Assembly (NCBI GenBank): GCA_964596645.1
Contig: CAZQVB010000007.1
Span: 62,001-126,000, forward strand
DNA length: 64,000 nt
Source: CAVQEK01 sp964596645
Lineage (GTDB): Bacteria > Bacteroidota > Bacteroidia > Cytophagales > Cyclobacteriaceae
Reading direction: 5' to 3'
Part shown: positions 25,048-34,540 of the stretch, in pieces
How positions within the stretch are numbered: position 1 is the first letter of the stretch
Layout: every line of letters begins with the position of its first letter
Position numbers and translations under genes: made by a program
The notes under the pieces: generated by a model
Databases searched by the model: none
The model's input: the letters and a program-made list of their open reading frames with translations, nothing else
Told to the model about the DNA's origin: nothing

Positions 25048-28000
25048 TTATACAATTACACATCGGTTGTGTATCACGTCTTCTTCTACTGTTTTAAATT
25101 TCACGTCCTTTTTTACCGTACCATCGGTGTATTGCACGGTCACGCGCTCATTGCGCCCGGGCAGTTGCTCCGTCTTGCGCGGTGCCGGCTTTTCTATCGG
25201 TGGGCGGGTTTTGCCCTCACCGCCCCCGCCACCTTGCAGCAGTGAGCGCGATTCTTCTTTCGACTCGCTGTAGCGCTGGCCGCTGCGCCTGCGATTGCGC
25301 GTGGCCTCAGACAGTTCGTCTGGATTTTGTACCGGCAAATCTGCTTTGGTGAGGAAAGAAACCGTGTCTTCGTTGATGCGCGCAATGAGTTTTTTGAATA
25401 ACTCAAATCCTTCAAATTTGTAGATCAACAAGGGATCTTTTTGCTCGTACACGGCATTTTGCACCGACTGCTTCAGGTCGTCCATCTCCCTCAGGTGCTC
25501 TTTCCATGCTACATCGATGATGGCCAGTGTGGCTATTTTTTCCAGGCTCAGTATCAGCTCACGGCATTCTGTCTCTACATTTTTAGCCAGGTTGGTGGCC
25601 ACCGCTATCTGCTTCTTGCCATCGGTAAATGGCACCAGCACGTCCACCACTGTGGCGCCTTTATTTTTCTGGATATCCTTGAAAATGGGCGTCGCCCTGG
25701 CCGATGTCTGTTTGTTCTTCTCCTTATAAGTTCGGTACGTCTCCTGATAAAGACGCTCTGCAAGGCTTGCCGGCGCTATTTTTTGAAATTCTTCCTGTGA
25801 AATCTTAAAATCGATGCCCAACAGACTGATGGCATTGAGTCGCAGGCCGTCGAAGTCATCGCCATTTTTTGCGCTGGTGGCCATGTCTTCGCAGGTGTCG
25901 TACATCATATTCATGATGTCCAGCTGAAGGCGCTCGCCAAACAGTGCATTCTTTCGTCTTTTATAGATCACCTCCCTCTGTGAGTTCATCACGTCGTCGA
26001 ACTCCAGCAGGCGCTTGCGTATGGAGAAGTTGTTTTCCTCTACCTTCTTCTGTGCGCGTTCTATGGATTTGGTGATCATGGAGTGCTGTATCACTTCACC
26101 CTCTTTCAGGCCCATGCGGTCCATGAGGCGGGCGATCCTGTCGCTGCCAAAAATGCGCATCAGGTTGTCTTCCAAAGACACAAAAAACTGTGAGGTGCCC
26201 GGGTCGCCCTGCCGGCCCGACCGGCCGCGCAACTGCCTGTCGACACGGCGCGATTCGTGGCGCTCCGTACCGATGATGGCCAGGCCGCCAGCCGCTTTCG
26301 ACTCCGGCGTCAGCTTGATGTCGGTACCGCGGCCTGCCATGTTGGTGGCAATGGTGATGGTGCCCGGCCTGCCTGCATTGGCCACCACATCGGCCTCGCG
26401 CTGGTGCTGCTTGGCATTGAGCACCTGGTGGCTCATCTTGCGCAAGTTGAGCATACGGCTGAGCACTTCCGATATTTCTACCGAGGTAGTACCGACGAGT
26501 ACCGGCCGGCCTTTTTCGGTCAGCGCCTGTATTTCGTCTACTACGGCATTGAATTTTTCGCGCATGGTTTTGAACACCATGTCTTCGCGGTCGTCGCGCA
26601 CGATGGGCACATTGGTGGGTACCACCACCACGTCCAGCTTATAGATGTCCCAAAACTCCTGGGCTTCGGTTTCTGCAGTACCCGTCATGCCGGCCAGCTT
26701 GTGGTACATGCGGAAGTAGTTCTGCAGGGTAATGGTGGCGTAAGTCTGTGTGGCGTCTTCCACCTTCACATTTTCCTTAGCTTCTATGGCCTGGTGCAGG
26801 CCGTCGGAGTAGCGCCGGCCTTCCATTACACGGCCTGTTTGCTCATCAACAATTTTCACCTTGCCATCTACCAGTATATACTCCGTGTCTTTTTCAAACA
26901 TGGTGTAGGCCTTCAGCAACTGGTTGATGGTGTGGATGCGGTCGGCTTTGGCGGTGTAATCCTTGATCAGCTCTTCTTTCTTTTTCAGTTTCTGCTGCTC
27001 ATCCAGTGTGGCATCATTTTCCAGCGCAGCGATCTCCATGCCTATGTCGGGCAGTATGAAGAAGCTGTGATCTTCGCCTTCGCCGGTGATGAGGTCGAGC
27101 CCTTTTTCGGTGAGCTCAATGGCATTGGTCTTTTCTTCTATGGTAAAAAACAATGGCTCATCGGCCTCGGGCATCATCTTGCTGTTGTCTTGCATGTAGA
27201 AGTTCTCCGTCTTCTGCAATACTTGTCGCACACCGGTTTCACTCAAGAATTTGATGAGTGGCTTGTACTTGGGCAGGCCACGGTAGGCGCGAAACAGCGG
27301 CAGGCCACCATCTTTTTCTTTGCCATCTTTCACCATTTTTTTTGCCTCGTTCAGAAATTGAGAGACTACCTTCTTCTGCTCTTCCACAAGCTTATGCACC
27401 CTGGGCTTCAGGTCATGAAACTGGTGAATATCGCCTTTGGGCACGGGGCCGGAAATGATCAGTGGAGTACGTGCATCATCTACCAATACGGAGTCTACCT
27501 CATCTACCATGGCAAAATGGTGCTTGCCCTGCACCAGCTCGTCCACCTCTCTGGACATGTTGTCGCGCAGGTAGTCGAAGCCAAACTCATTGTTGGTGCC
27601 GTAGATGATGTCGCTCCTGTAGGCTTCGCGGCGTGCCTCGCTGTTGGGCTCATACTTATCGATGCAGTCTACCCTGAGCTGGTGAAACTGAAACAGGGGC
27701 GCCATCCACTCTGAGTCGCGCTTGGCCAGGTAGTCGTTTACCGTTACGATGTGTACGCCGCGCCTGGCCAGCGCATTGAGAAAGGCCGGCAGCGTAGCCA
27801 CCAAAGTCTTGCCCTCGCCGGTGGCCATTTCGGTGATCTTGCCCTGATGCAACACTACCCCGCCAATGAGCTGCACATCGTAGTGCAGCATTTCCCATTT
27901 GATCTTAGTGCCGGCGGCTATCCATTCATTTTTCCATATGGCGTGGTCGCCCTGAATCTCTATATGCTCCCGGGTGGCCGCGAGTTGCTTATCGTACATG

Positions 28001-28401
28001 GTAGCCGTTACCTTCAGTTGCCCGGCTTCCTTGAAACGGCGCGCTGTCTCTTTCACTACGGCAAAGGCATCGGGCAGCACCTCCAGCAGTACATCTTCCA
28101 GCTTCTTGTTCCGCTCTTCTTCGAGTGCGTCTATCTGGTTAAAAATCTCTTCCTTGGCATGGATGTCCAACTCGGGCTCATCGTCGATCTTTTGGTGCAG
28201 TGATTGAATCTGCTGATCGGTTTCTTTAAGATGCTCGTCTATTCTTGCCTTTATCTCCTCTGTTTTGTCGCGGAGCTGATCGTCGCTTATGCCTTGCAGA
28301 CCGGCATACGCTGCATTTGTTTTCTGCACATAGGGCAGCACCGATTTGATGTCGCGGTTGGATTTTGTACCAAATATTTTAGTGAAAATATTGCCTATCA
28401 T
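25048..28401 (-). CDS. secA: Preprotein translocase ATPase SecA
   Basis: Motor of the Sec secretion pathway, pushing preproteins through SecYEG with ATP. The 1117-residue protein has DEAD-type motifs: MATGEGKTLVATLP (Walker A) near 190-203, VDEVDSVLVDDARTPLIIS split near 300-318 with the DEVD box, and GTDIKL and GRSGRQGDPG in the second RecA domain near 700-750. It is longer than E. coli SecA because of inserts typical of Bacteroidota (for example residues ~335-480). The usual Zn-binding C-terminus (CxCxSG) is absent; instead it ends in a basic, Gly-rich linker and a RVTVQYTDGTVKKDVKF segment. A SPOR-like gene and an M20 gene follow it. Confidence 0.97.
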   Translation of the reverse strand: MIGNIFTKIFGTKSNRDIKSVLPYVQKTNAAYAGLQGISDDQLRDKTEEIKARIDEHLKETDQQIQSLHQKIDDEPELDIHAKEEIFNQIDALEEERNKKLEDVLLEVLPDAFAVVKETARRFKEAGQLKVTATMYDKQLAATREHIEIQGDHAIWKNEWIAAGTKIKWEMLHYDVQLIGGVVLHQGKITEMATGEGKTLVATLPAFLNALARRGVHIVTVNDYLAKRDSEWMAPLFQFHQLRVDCIDKYEPNSEARREAYRSDIIYGTNNEFGFDYLRDNMSREVDELVQGKHHFAMVDEVDSVLVDDARTPLIISGPVPKGDIHQFHDLKPRVHKLVEEQKKVVSQFLNEAKKMVKDGKEKDGGLPLFRAYRGLPKYKPLIKFLSETGVRQVLQKTENFYMQDNSKMMPEADEPLFFTIEEKTNAIELTEKGLDLITGEGEDHSFFILPDIGMEIAALENDATLDEQQKLKKKEELIKDYTAKADRIHTINQLLKAYTMFEKDTEYILVDGKVKIVDEQTGRVMEGRRYSDGLHQAIEAKENVKVEDATQTYATITLQNYFRMYHKLAGMTGTAETEAQEFWDIYKLDVVVVPTNVPIVRDDREDMVFKTMREKFNAVVDEIQALTEKGRPVLVGTTSVEISEVLSRMLNLRKMSHQVLNAKQHQREADVVANAGRPGTITIATNMAGRGTDIKLTPESKAAGGLAIIGTERHESRRVDRQLRGRSGRQGDPGTSQFFVSLEDNLMRIFGSDRIARLMDRMGLKEGEVIQHSMITKSIERAQKKVEENNFSIRKRLLEFDDVMNSQREVIYKRRKNALFGERLQLDIMNMMYDTCEDMATSAKNGDDFDGLRLNAISLLGIDFKISQEEFQKIAPASLAERLYQETYRTYKEKNKQTSARATPIFKDIQKNKGATVVDVLVPFTDGKKQIAVATNLAKNVETECRELILSLEKIATLAIIDVAWKEHLREMDDLKQSVQNAVYEQKDPLLIYKFEGFELFKKLIARINEDTVSFLTKADLPVQNPDELSEATRNRRRSGQRYSESKEESRSLLQGGGGGEGKTRPPIEKPAPRKTEQLPGRNERVTVQYTDGTVKKDVKFKTVEEDVIHNRCVIV

Positions 28402-28429
28402 ATGGATGTCAATGGAATGTTAAACACGC

Positions 28430-28437
28430 CAAATTTA
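28430..28437 (-). promoter_or_regulatory. Possible -7 box upstream of secA
   Basis: On the minus strand this reads TAAATTTG, 29 bases before the secA ATG. No exact -33 box is visible. Confidence 0.35.
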
Positions 28438-28540
28438 ATGCTTTTATGCCGGGAATGAATAAGAGCCACGGCGGATTTCGATGGAGTGCCGACATAAACT
28501 GCGGGTGAAACGTTGAGTACTTTTGATATTTTCTGTCTGC

Positions 28541-30250
28541 CTACCGCCGCTTTCCAGCCCTTATTTCCGGATATTCAGAATCGAAGCCATCCCAGTATTC
28601 TTGTACTGTCTTCTTCATTTCCTTGTGCAGCATCATAATGCCCACAAGATTGGGTAGCGTCATCAGGGCAATGGTGATGCCGGAGAACGTCCAGATGATG
28701 GTAGTATCGGTAAAGCTGGCAAGGAAAAACCCAAGCACATAGGCTATACGATAATACATCACCGAGCCCGGACCAAAAAGAAAGATCATGGACCTGTCCC
28801 CGTAGTATGACCAGGAAATGGCGGTAGAGAAGGCAAAAAGCAGCAGCCCTATGGCCACGATATACTGACCGTAAGGCCCCAATATACTTCTGGTGAAAGC
28901 CTCTGCCGTGAGCGGCGCGCTGTGTATCAGCGACCTTCCGGTAAGGGTAAAGGTGCCCGCCGTATCGTCGATGTCTCCCTCCTTTACTGGAAGTTCTCCT
29001 GTAAATGGTTTTTCATCCTTCAGCACGTGTACGTCTTCGGCTATAGAGCGCGCATGCAGCAGGGTAATGTCGTTTTGTATTTCACCCCCTTTCACATCCA
29101 GCAGTCCGGAGTAATATTCTATGGGTACATCGTGGTTCAGATGTTCGAACAACACCTGCAGGTCGGCTGGGTCGGACTCGTCGTAGCTTCTGTTCAGTAT
29201 TTTAAGGTCGGTGCGTTGAAACTCATTGATGTGCTTTTCGTGCCACACGCCGGAAGAAAGAATAACCAAACCTGTGATGGTACAAATGATGATGGTGTCG
29301 ATGAAGGGCTCAAGAATAGCCACCATGCCTTCTGAAACAGGCTCGTGCGCCCTGGCCGAAGCATGCGCAATGGGTGCCGAGCCCTGGCCTGCCTCATTGC
29401 TGAAAAGACCTCTGTTCACTCCGCGATTGAACGCAAAGGCAAATCCGGCACCCAGAAAGCCGCCACCCACTGCAGTGCCTGTGAACACATCGGTGAATAT
29501 GGACAGGAAAGAAGGGACGATGTTTTCGTAATTGTATGCAATCACAAACAAAGCCCCTGCTATGTAAAGAATCGCCATGATGGGCACCAGCCTGGAAGTG
29601 ACAGAGGCAATACGCCGTATGCCGCCTACGATGACCAGAAAGAGCAGCACAGCCAGTACGGCGCCAGTGAGCATCTGATCTATTCCGAAGGTGGAAAACA
29701 GGATGTTGGAAATGTTATTGATCTGTGGCAGGTTGCCGGTACCAAATGAGCAGATCACCGTGGCCACGGCAAAGGCGATGGCAAGCCATTGGAAATTCAC
29801 CTTTCGCCCAAACAGACGAAAATCTGCATTTTTCATGTAGTACATCGGCCCACCGGCCATGGTGCCATCGCTTATTTTCTCTCGATATTTATGCGAAAGC
29901 GTTACTTCTACAAACTTGGTCGTCATGCCCAGGGCGGCCGTTACGAGCATCCAGAATATAGCCGCCGGGCCACCCAGGTATACCGCCAGCCCTACACCAC
30001 CAATGTTGCCGGTACCCACCGTACCCGATAAGGCTGTGGCCAATGCCTGGAAATGTGTGGTGTCGCCTTCGTCGCCGGGGCGGTCGTACTTGCCACGTAC
30101 GCAATTGAGCGCATGCCTGAAATATCGTATCTGCGGAAAGCGCAGGTAAATGGTGAAAAAAACACCCACACCCAAGAGCGCCAGGGTAAACCACTGCGCC
30201 CCCCCGATGTGATTGTTTATGACCTCGAGAATTTCGTGGAAGTGCTGCAT
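28541..30250 (-). CDS. Alanine/glycine:cation symporter (AGCS family) with a long loop insert
   Basis: Sodium- or proton-coupled amino-acid importer in the inner membrane. With ATG at 30250 the protein has 569 residues. Family motifs: ALATALSGTVGTGNIGGVG near 68-86, GGPAAIFWM, AGGPMYYM, and NRGVNRGLFSNEAGQGSAPIAHA near 275-297 (in parts). Between the helix ending near 335 and LTAEAF near 446 lies a ~105-residue hydrophilic insert not found in the short bacterial members; it may face the periplasm or form a regulatory domain. The frame extends 19 codons upstream, but these residues show no family match. It stands between secA and secDF without obvious link. Confidence 0.9.
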   Translation of the reverse strand: MQHFHEILEVINNHIGGAQWFTLALLGVGVFFTIYLRFPQIRYFRHALNCVRGKYDRPGDEGDTTHFQALATALSGTVGTGNIGGVGLAVYLGGPAAIFWMLVTAALGMTTKFVEVTLSHKYREKISDGTMAGGPMYYMKNADFRLFGRKVNFQWLAIAFAVATVICSFGTGNLPQINNISNILFSTFGIDQMLTGAVLAVLLFLVIVGGIRRIASVTSRLVPIMAILYIAGALFVIAYNYENIVPSFLSIFTDVFTGTAVGGGFLGAGFAFAFNRGVNRGLFSNEAGQGSAPIAHASARAHEPVSEGMVAILEPFIDTIIICTITGLVILSSGVWHEKHINEFQRTDLKILNRSYDESDPADLQVLFEHLNHDVPIEYYSGLLDVKGGEIQNDITLLHARSIAEDVHVLKDEKPFTGELPVKEGDIDDTAGTFTLTGRSLIHSAPLTAEAFTRSILGPYGQYIVAIGLLLFAFSTAISWSYYGDRSMIFLFGPGSVMYYRIAYVLGFFLASFTDTTIIWTFSGITIALMTLPNLVGIMMLHKEMKKTVQEYWDGFDSEYPEIRAGKRR

Positions 30251-30277
30251 GCAAAAGAACCGTGATTGGCAAAAAGC

Positions 30278-30285
30278 CAAATCTA
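30278..30285 (-). promoter_or_regulatory. Possible -7 box upstream of the AGCS symporter
   Basis: On the minus strand this reads TAGATTTG, 28 bases before the ATG at 30250, supporting that start over the longer frame. The -33 element is not clear. Confidence 0.4.
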
Positions 30286-30334
30286 ACAAAATAATGCAGT
30301 AGACCATGATGGCCTATGCACCCGCCCTCAAAGC

Positions 30335-30365
30335 ACAAGGGCCGGCGCTGATGGCCGGCCCTTGT
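30335..30365 (-). terminator. 12-bp perfect hairpin after secDF
   Basis: ACAAGGGCCGGC and GCCGGCCCTTGT pair perfectly around a 7-base loop, 27 bases after the secDF stop. There is no long T run on either side, so it may be a rho-independent terminator of weak type or an mRNA 3'-end stabiliser. Confidence 0.6.
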
Positions 30366-30391
30366 AGAGACGATTCGATTATTTAAAAATC

Positions 30392-33300
30392 TTAAGCTTT
30401 CACCGCTTTGGCTTCTTTCTGCCTTGTGATCAGGTCGAGGGCGGTGGGTGTGGCCACAAAGACGGATGAATATGTGCCCACGATGATGCCCACAAAAATG
30501 GCGAAAGAGAAACCGCGAAGTACCTCCCCGCCAAATATCAGCAAGATCAACACCACCAGCAGTGTGGTGAGCGAGGTCATCAGCGTTCTGTTCAGCGTGT
30601 TGTTGAGCGATAGATTGAAGGTGTCGATCAACTTCTCATGCGGACGTACCTGCAGATTTTCCCTGATCCTGTCAAAGACCACCACAGTATCGTTGATGGA
30701 GTAACCAATCACGGTGAGCAATGCCGCTATGAATACCTGATCTGCCTCAAATGTTTTGCCCAACAGGCGTGCATAGGCAAAAGCAGCAAGCACAGCCAAT
30801 ACGTCGTGGAACAACGCAATGATGGCCCCCGTGCTGAATTGCCAGCGCTTAAAGCGGATAAGGATGTACAGGAATATGGCGATGAGTGCAAAAATCATAG
30901 ACTCTACCGACGCCCGTTTGATGTCGTCGGCTATGGTGGCACCCACCTTCGATGAACTCAGTATGGTAAACGAGGTGTTGTCTATCAAATCAGCATTTTC
31001 AATGAACGACTTACCGGTGGTACTTTCCAAGCCAGAGATCAACTGCCGGCGCACGTTCTCATCAGCCTCCGTCGACTCATCATCGATCAGGTAGCTGGTG
31101 GTCACTTTTACCACGGTGTTGGAGCCGTATGTTTTCACTTCCGTACCGGTATTTTCAAAAGTACCCGACAAGTCTGTCTTCAGCTGCGAAGCCACGACAG
31201 GCTCGTTGAACTCAACCACATAGGAACGGCCACCCGTGAAGTCGACACCGAAATTGAGCCCGCCCTGCAACACGAGCAGTATAAGGCCTATGCTTATAAA
31301 CAGCGCCGAGCCGATATATGCCTTGCGGCGTGCCCCCAGGAAGTTGATGTTAAGGTTGCTGAGCAGGTTTCTGGAAAATGGTGTTTCAAAAGAAACTTTA
31401 CTCTGGTCGCCACGCTTGGTCATCCAGGTCACGATCACCCGGCTAATGAACACCGCGGTGAAAAACGAACAGGCAATACCGATCATCAGCGTAGTGGCAA
31501 AACCTTTTACCGGGCCCTGGCCCAGCACAAAGAGAATAAGGCCAATGATGAACGTGGTGACGTTGGCATCGATGATGGAGCTGTAAGCTTTCTCATATCC
31601 CAGCGATATAGACCTGAGCAGCGGCACGCCGTTGCGCAGCTCTTCACGTATACGCTCAAAAATAAGTACGTTGGCATCGATGGCCATACCGATGGTGAGC
31701 ACGATACCAGCCACGCCCGGCAGGGTGAGTGATGCGTTGAGCTGGGCAAGTATACCGAGTATAAAGAAGATGTTGAACAACAAAGAAACGTTGGCCACCA
31801 GGCCGCCTTTGGAATAGTAAGCCACCATGAAAAGCACCACAATCACCATACCGGCTATCACCGAGGTGATGCCCTGGCGTGATGCCTCCCTGCCCAGCGA
31901 GGGTCCTATCACTTCTTCTTCTACAATACGCGTACGGGCGGGCAAGGCGCCGGCTTCCAGCACATTGGCCAGGTCGCGTGCTTCTTCCAGCGTGAAGTCG
32001 CCGGTAATGATGGACTGGCCATTGGGTATTTCGTTTTGCACACGCGGTGCCGAGTACACGTAGTTGTCGAGCACTATGGCGATGCGCCTGTTGATGTTTT
32101 CGGCGGTGAGCCTGCGCCAGTTGCGCGCACCTTCTGCATTCATACTCATAGATACGGCCGGTGCGGTACGCTCATCGTAGCTCTGTACGGCGTTAGTTAC
32201 TACCTCCCCGGTGAGTGGCGCCTTACCATTGCGGCCTGCCTGCAGCGCATACAGTTGTAGTACTTCTTCGCCTTCTTCAAGCGTAGTGGTCTTCACCTCC
32301 CATGCAAAGTGCACATTGGGCGGCAACAAGCCCTTCATGTCGCCACGCATCAGCCGCTCCAGTATTCGGTTTACCTTGCTGGTATCTTTCAGGTTTACCA
32401 TGCCATAGGGGAAGCGGATCATGTTGAAAAACTCCGACACCTGTGTGTTGGTCAATGAGTCGAGATTGGAGGCAGATGTATCGGCCTGTGCAATGGCGGC
32501 GGTGTCGGTGTCGGCGCCCAGCAGTGCCGACAGATCATCGTCTGCGGGTTGTGCAGATGTGGCACCATCTTCAACGCCCTCTGCAGCGCTGAGCGAGGAA
32601 GCACTCAGACGCTCTTCATCGGCCAGGCGTGTGTTGATGGTGGAAAGTGCGCCAACCAGGCGCTGATCATTGAGATCGACCACGTTCAAAAACTCCAGAT
32701 GCGCTACGCCCTGTAGTAGCTTGCGCACCCTTTCCTGATTCTCTACACCGGGCAGCTCTATCTGAATGCGGCCGGTACCTGGTATGCGCTGTATGTTGGG
32801 CGAAGACGTGCCGAAGCGGTCTACCCGTGTGCGCAAGATGTTGAATGAACGCGATATCGCCTGGTCTACCTCTTCGTTGATCACGTCGATCACATCGGCC
32901 TCGGTAGACGAGCCACTGATGCGATCGCGGTTGGCGGCGGAGGTAAATACCTGGGCCATGGGAAGGTCTGGATTGACCTCACCCCACGCGTCGCGAAAAA
33001 GGTCAACAAAACCTGCTTCGCTGGAGCGCTGCATTTCCCGAGCGCGCTCTATGGCGCGGTTCAGTGCAGGGTTCTCGCTGTTGGCCGCCAGCCCGCGTAT
33101 GATGTCTACCGGCGATACTTCCAGCGTCACGTGCATGCCGCCTTGCAAATCCAGACCGAGGCTCAGCTCAGTCTCTTTGATGTCTTTGTAGGTGTATTCG
33201 ATGCCGAACAGGTTCCAGACGGGTTCGTTCCAGATGGAGTCCAGGTACGACTGCTTTTTGGCAAAGCTGACGTTGCCACTGGCATCGGTGGCAAACTCGC

Positions 33301-33406
33301 GGGCATCTTGCTGCACACCGCGCGATATAAATGTAAACGACAGATAGTACAGGCACAGCAGCGTAACGATGGCTGTGAGCACTATGATTATTCCTTTATT
33401 TCTCAT
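30392..33406 (-). CDS. secDF: Fused protein translocase subunit SecDF
   Basis: RND-type membrane factor that uses the proton gradient to pull proteins from SecYEG. A single 1004-residue chain carries SecD (residues 1-~640) and SecF (~690-1004), the fused form common in Bacteroidota. SecD features: GLDLQGGMHVTLEVSP near 86-101 and the periplasmic VDRFGTSSPNIQ region; its C-terminal helices contain GVAGIVLTIGMAIDANVLIFER near 565-590 (in parts). SecF contains GVDFTGG near 720 and TVIGYSINDTVVVFDRIRE near 905-925. A low-complexity Ala/Asp/Ser linker lies at ~260-330 within the periplasmic part. Gene partners SecA and this protein are 2 kb apart but in separate units. Confidence 0.97.
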   Translation of the reverse strand: MRNKGIIIVLTAIVTLLCLYYLSFTFISRGVQQDAREFATDASGNVSFAKKQSYLDSIWNEPVWNLFGIEYTYKDIKETELSLGLDLQGGMHVTLEVSPVDIIRGLAANSENPALNRAIERAREMQRSSEAGFVDLFRDAWGEVNPDLPMAQVFTSAANRDRISGSSTEADVIDVINEEVDQAISRSFNILRTRVDRFGTSSPNIQRIPGTGRIQIELPGVENQERVRKLLQGVAHLEFLNVVDLNDQRLVGALSTINTRLADEERLSASSLSAAEGVEDGATSAQPADDDLSALLGADTDTAAIAQADTSASNLDSLTNTQVSEFFNMIRFPYGMVNLKDTSKVNRILERLMRGDMKGLLPPNVHFAWEVKTTTLEEGEEVLQLYALQAGRNGKAPLTGEVVTNAVQSYDERTAPAVSMSMNAEGARNWRRLTAENINRRIAIVLDNYVYSAPRVQNEIPNGQSIITGDFTLEEARDLANVLEAGALPARTRIVEEEVIGPSLGREASRQGITSVIAGMVIVVLFMVAYYSKGGLVANVSLLFNIFFILGILAQLNASLTLPGVAGIVLTIGMAIDANVLIFERIREELRNGVPLLRSISLGYEKAYSSIIDANVTTFIIGLILFVLGQGPVKGFATTLMIGIACSFFTAVFISRVIVTWMTKRGDQSKVSFETPFSRNLLSNLNINFLGARRKAYIGSALFISIGLILLVLQGGLNFGVDFTGGRSYVVEFNEPVVASQLKTDLSGTFENTGTEVKTYGSNTVVKVTTSYLIDDESTEADENVRRQLISGLESTTGKSFIENADLIDNTSFTILSSSKVGATIADDIKRASVESMIFALIAIFLYILIRFKRWQFSTGAIIALFHDVLAVLAAFAYARLLGKTFEADQVFIAALLTVIGYSINDTVVVFDRIRENLQVRPHEKLIDTFNLSLNNTLNRTLMTSLTTLLVVLILLIFGGEVLRGFSFAIFVGIIVGTYSSVFVATPTALDLITRQKEAKAVKA

Positions 33407-33488
33407 GACTTGTTGATTTACAAAAAACGATAAACGCCCTCCTTGCCGGGGGGCTAAATTTGGGATGCGAAAACTCTAAAGGATCAGG

Positions 33489-33821
33489 CTACGGCGCGTT
33501 GGGCGATATGATCTGCCGGAAAAGTGTGCGATAAAATGGGGTATAATATATCGCAGTGCTGATGACTGAATGCACGCGCTCATTTTCAATAAGCGGTTGC
33601 TCCATTTCGAAGCAAAAGTCGCAATGAAAGACCAGTTGGGCTACTTGTACGATGGCGTTGAAATGCCCAACTACAATTCTGGCAGTTTCTTCCTTTTCCT
33701 CTCCGGCACTTTGAGCACAACCCTCCTGCTCTGCCGGCAGCTCTTTGAGCGGAAGGCTCTGGGTGGTGAATGCCAGCAGCACCAGTATGATAGTCGCTAC
33801 AGAAAAAATCGATTTAAACAC
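33489..33821 (-). CDS. Small exported or membrane-anchored protein, function unknown
   Basis: A 110-residue product with a hydrophobic N-terminus (IFSVATIILVLLAFTTQS) like a signal peptide or anchor, a Glu-rich middle and a C-terminal YTPFYRTLFRQIISPNAP segment. The three Cys in CAQ and HCDFC could form disulfides. I do not recognise a family with certainty. A clear Bacteroidota promoter lies about 50 bases upstream, which supports it being a gene. The start is GTG at 33821; secDF follows 82 bases later. Confidence 0.6.
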   Translation of the reverse strand: MFKSIFSVATIILVLLAFTTQSLPLKELPAEQEGCAQSAGEEKEETARIVVGHFNAIVQVAQLVFHCDFCFEMEQPLIENERVHSVISTAIYYTPFYRTLFRQIISPNAP

Positions 33822-33869
33822 CAGATACTTTGTTTGTTAAGCCTTTTTGCCCTGCTGATGAAAGGCCGA

Positions 33870-33899
33870 CAAATGTAAGAAGAATTGCATATAAAGCAA
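33870..33899 (-). promoter_or_regulatory. Promoter for the small exported protein gene (and perhaps secDF)
   Basis: On the minus strand TTG (33899-33897) is followed after 19 bases by TACATTTG (33877-33870), matching the Bacteroidota -33/-7 consensus. Confidence 0.6.
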
Positions 33900-33910
33900 T
33901 CTGCCAAAAA

Positions 33911-34540
33911 TTAACTTTTGCCTGTCATTAGGCGGCTTTCCAAATAGGCTACCAGCACATGCAACGCTTTTTCAAAGCCTCTGTTGTTGGGTATAACCAG
34001 ATCCACGTCGTCTTTATAAGGCGCTATGAATTTTTCGTAGACGGGCGTCACGTGGTGTACATAGCGGTAGAGCACGTCGTGAAGGTCGTAGCCCCGCTCT
34101 TTTTCATCGCGCAGTATGCGGCGGTGTATTTTTACCGATTCCCGGGCATCTATAAAAAGTCGTAGGTCGAACAGTGAGCGGATGCGTGGATAATGATATA
34201 CCAATATGCCTTCTACCAGTATGATGGGAGCCGGCAGAAATTCCAGCCACCGGGGTTCAGTATCCGGATTGTTGAAAGTGTACTCCGGCAGGGTCACCTT
34301 TTCGTACCTGCTCAGGCGCATCAAATCTTCATAAAAACGCTCTTCATCCACACTCTCGGGCATATCAAAATTTTCTATGCCACTGGTGTCGAGGGGTTGC
34401 AGGGCTTTTGCTTTGTAGTAATTGTCCTGGCTCACCAGGCATATCTGTGCCGGTGTGAAATGCCCCAGCAACGCCCGCAAAAAATGTGTTTTTCCTGAGC
34501 CACTACCACCGCACAAGCCTATGAAGATGGGTCTGCTCAT
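33911..34540 (-). CDS. udk: Uridine kinase-like P-loop kinase
   Basis: Phosphorylates uridine/cytidine in pyrimidine salvage. The 209-residue protein has the Walker A GGSGSGKT at 11-18, SQDNYYKAK near 37-45 (Asp of the nucleoside site), FNNPDTEPRW-type and VEGILVYHYPRIRSLFDLRLFID near 108-130 (in parts), and the lid RRILRDEKERGYD near 142-154. These fit uridine kinase; a phosphoribulokinase-like role is less likely because of size. ATG at 34540 overlaps the rdgB stop as ATGA; the frame continues 71 codons upstream inside rdgB but without family match. Confidence 0.88.
   Translation of the reverse strand: MSRPIFIGLCGGSGSGKTHFLRALLGHFTPAQICLVSQDNYYKAKALQPLDTSGIENFDMPESVDEERFYEDLMRLSRYEKVTLPEYTFNNPDTEPRWLEFLPAPIILVEGILVYHYPRIRSLFDLRLFIDARESVKIHRRILRDEKERGYDLHDVLYRYVHHVTPVYEKFIAPYKDDVDLVIPNNRGFEKALHVLVAYLESRLMTGKS

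Noticed and set aside
26257..27714. A 485-codon open frame on the plus strand
   Set aside because: It lies wholly antisense to secA, whose motifs are unmistakable, and its translation has no domain-like features.
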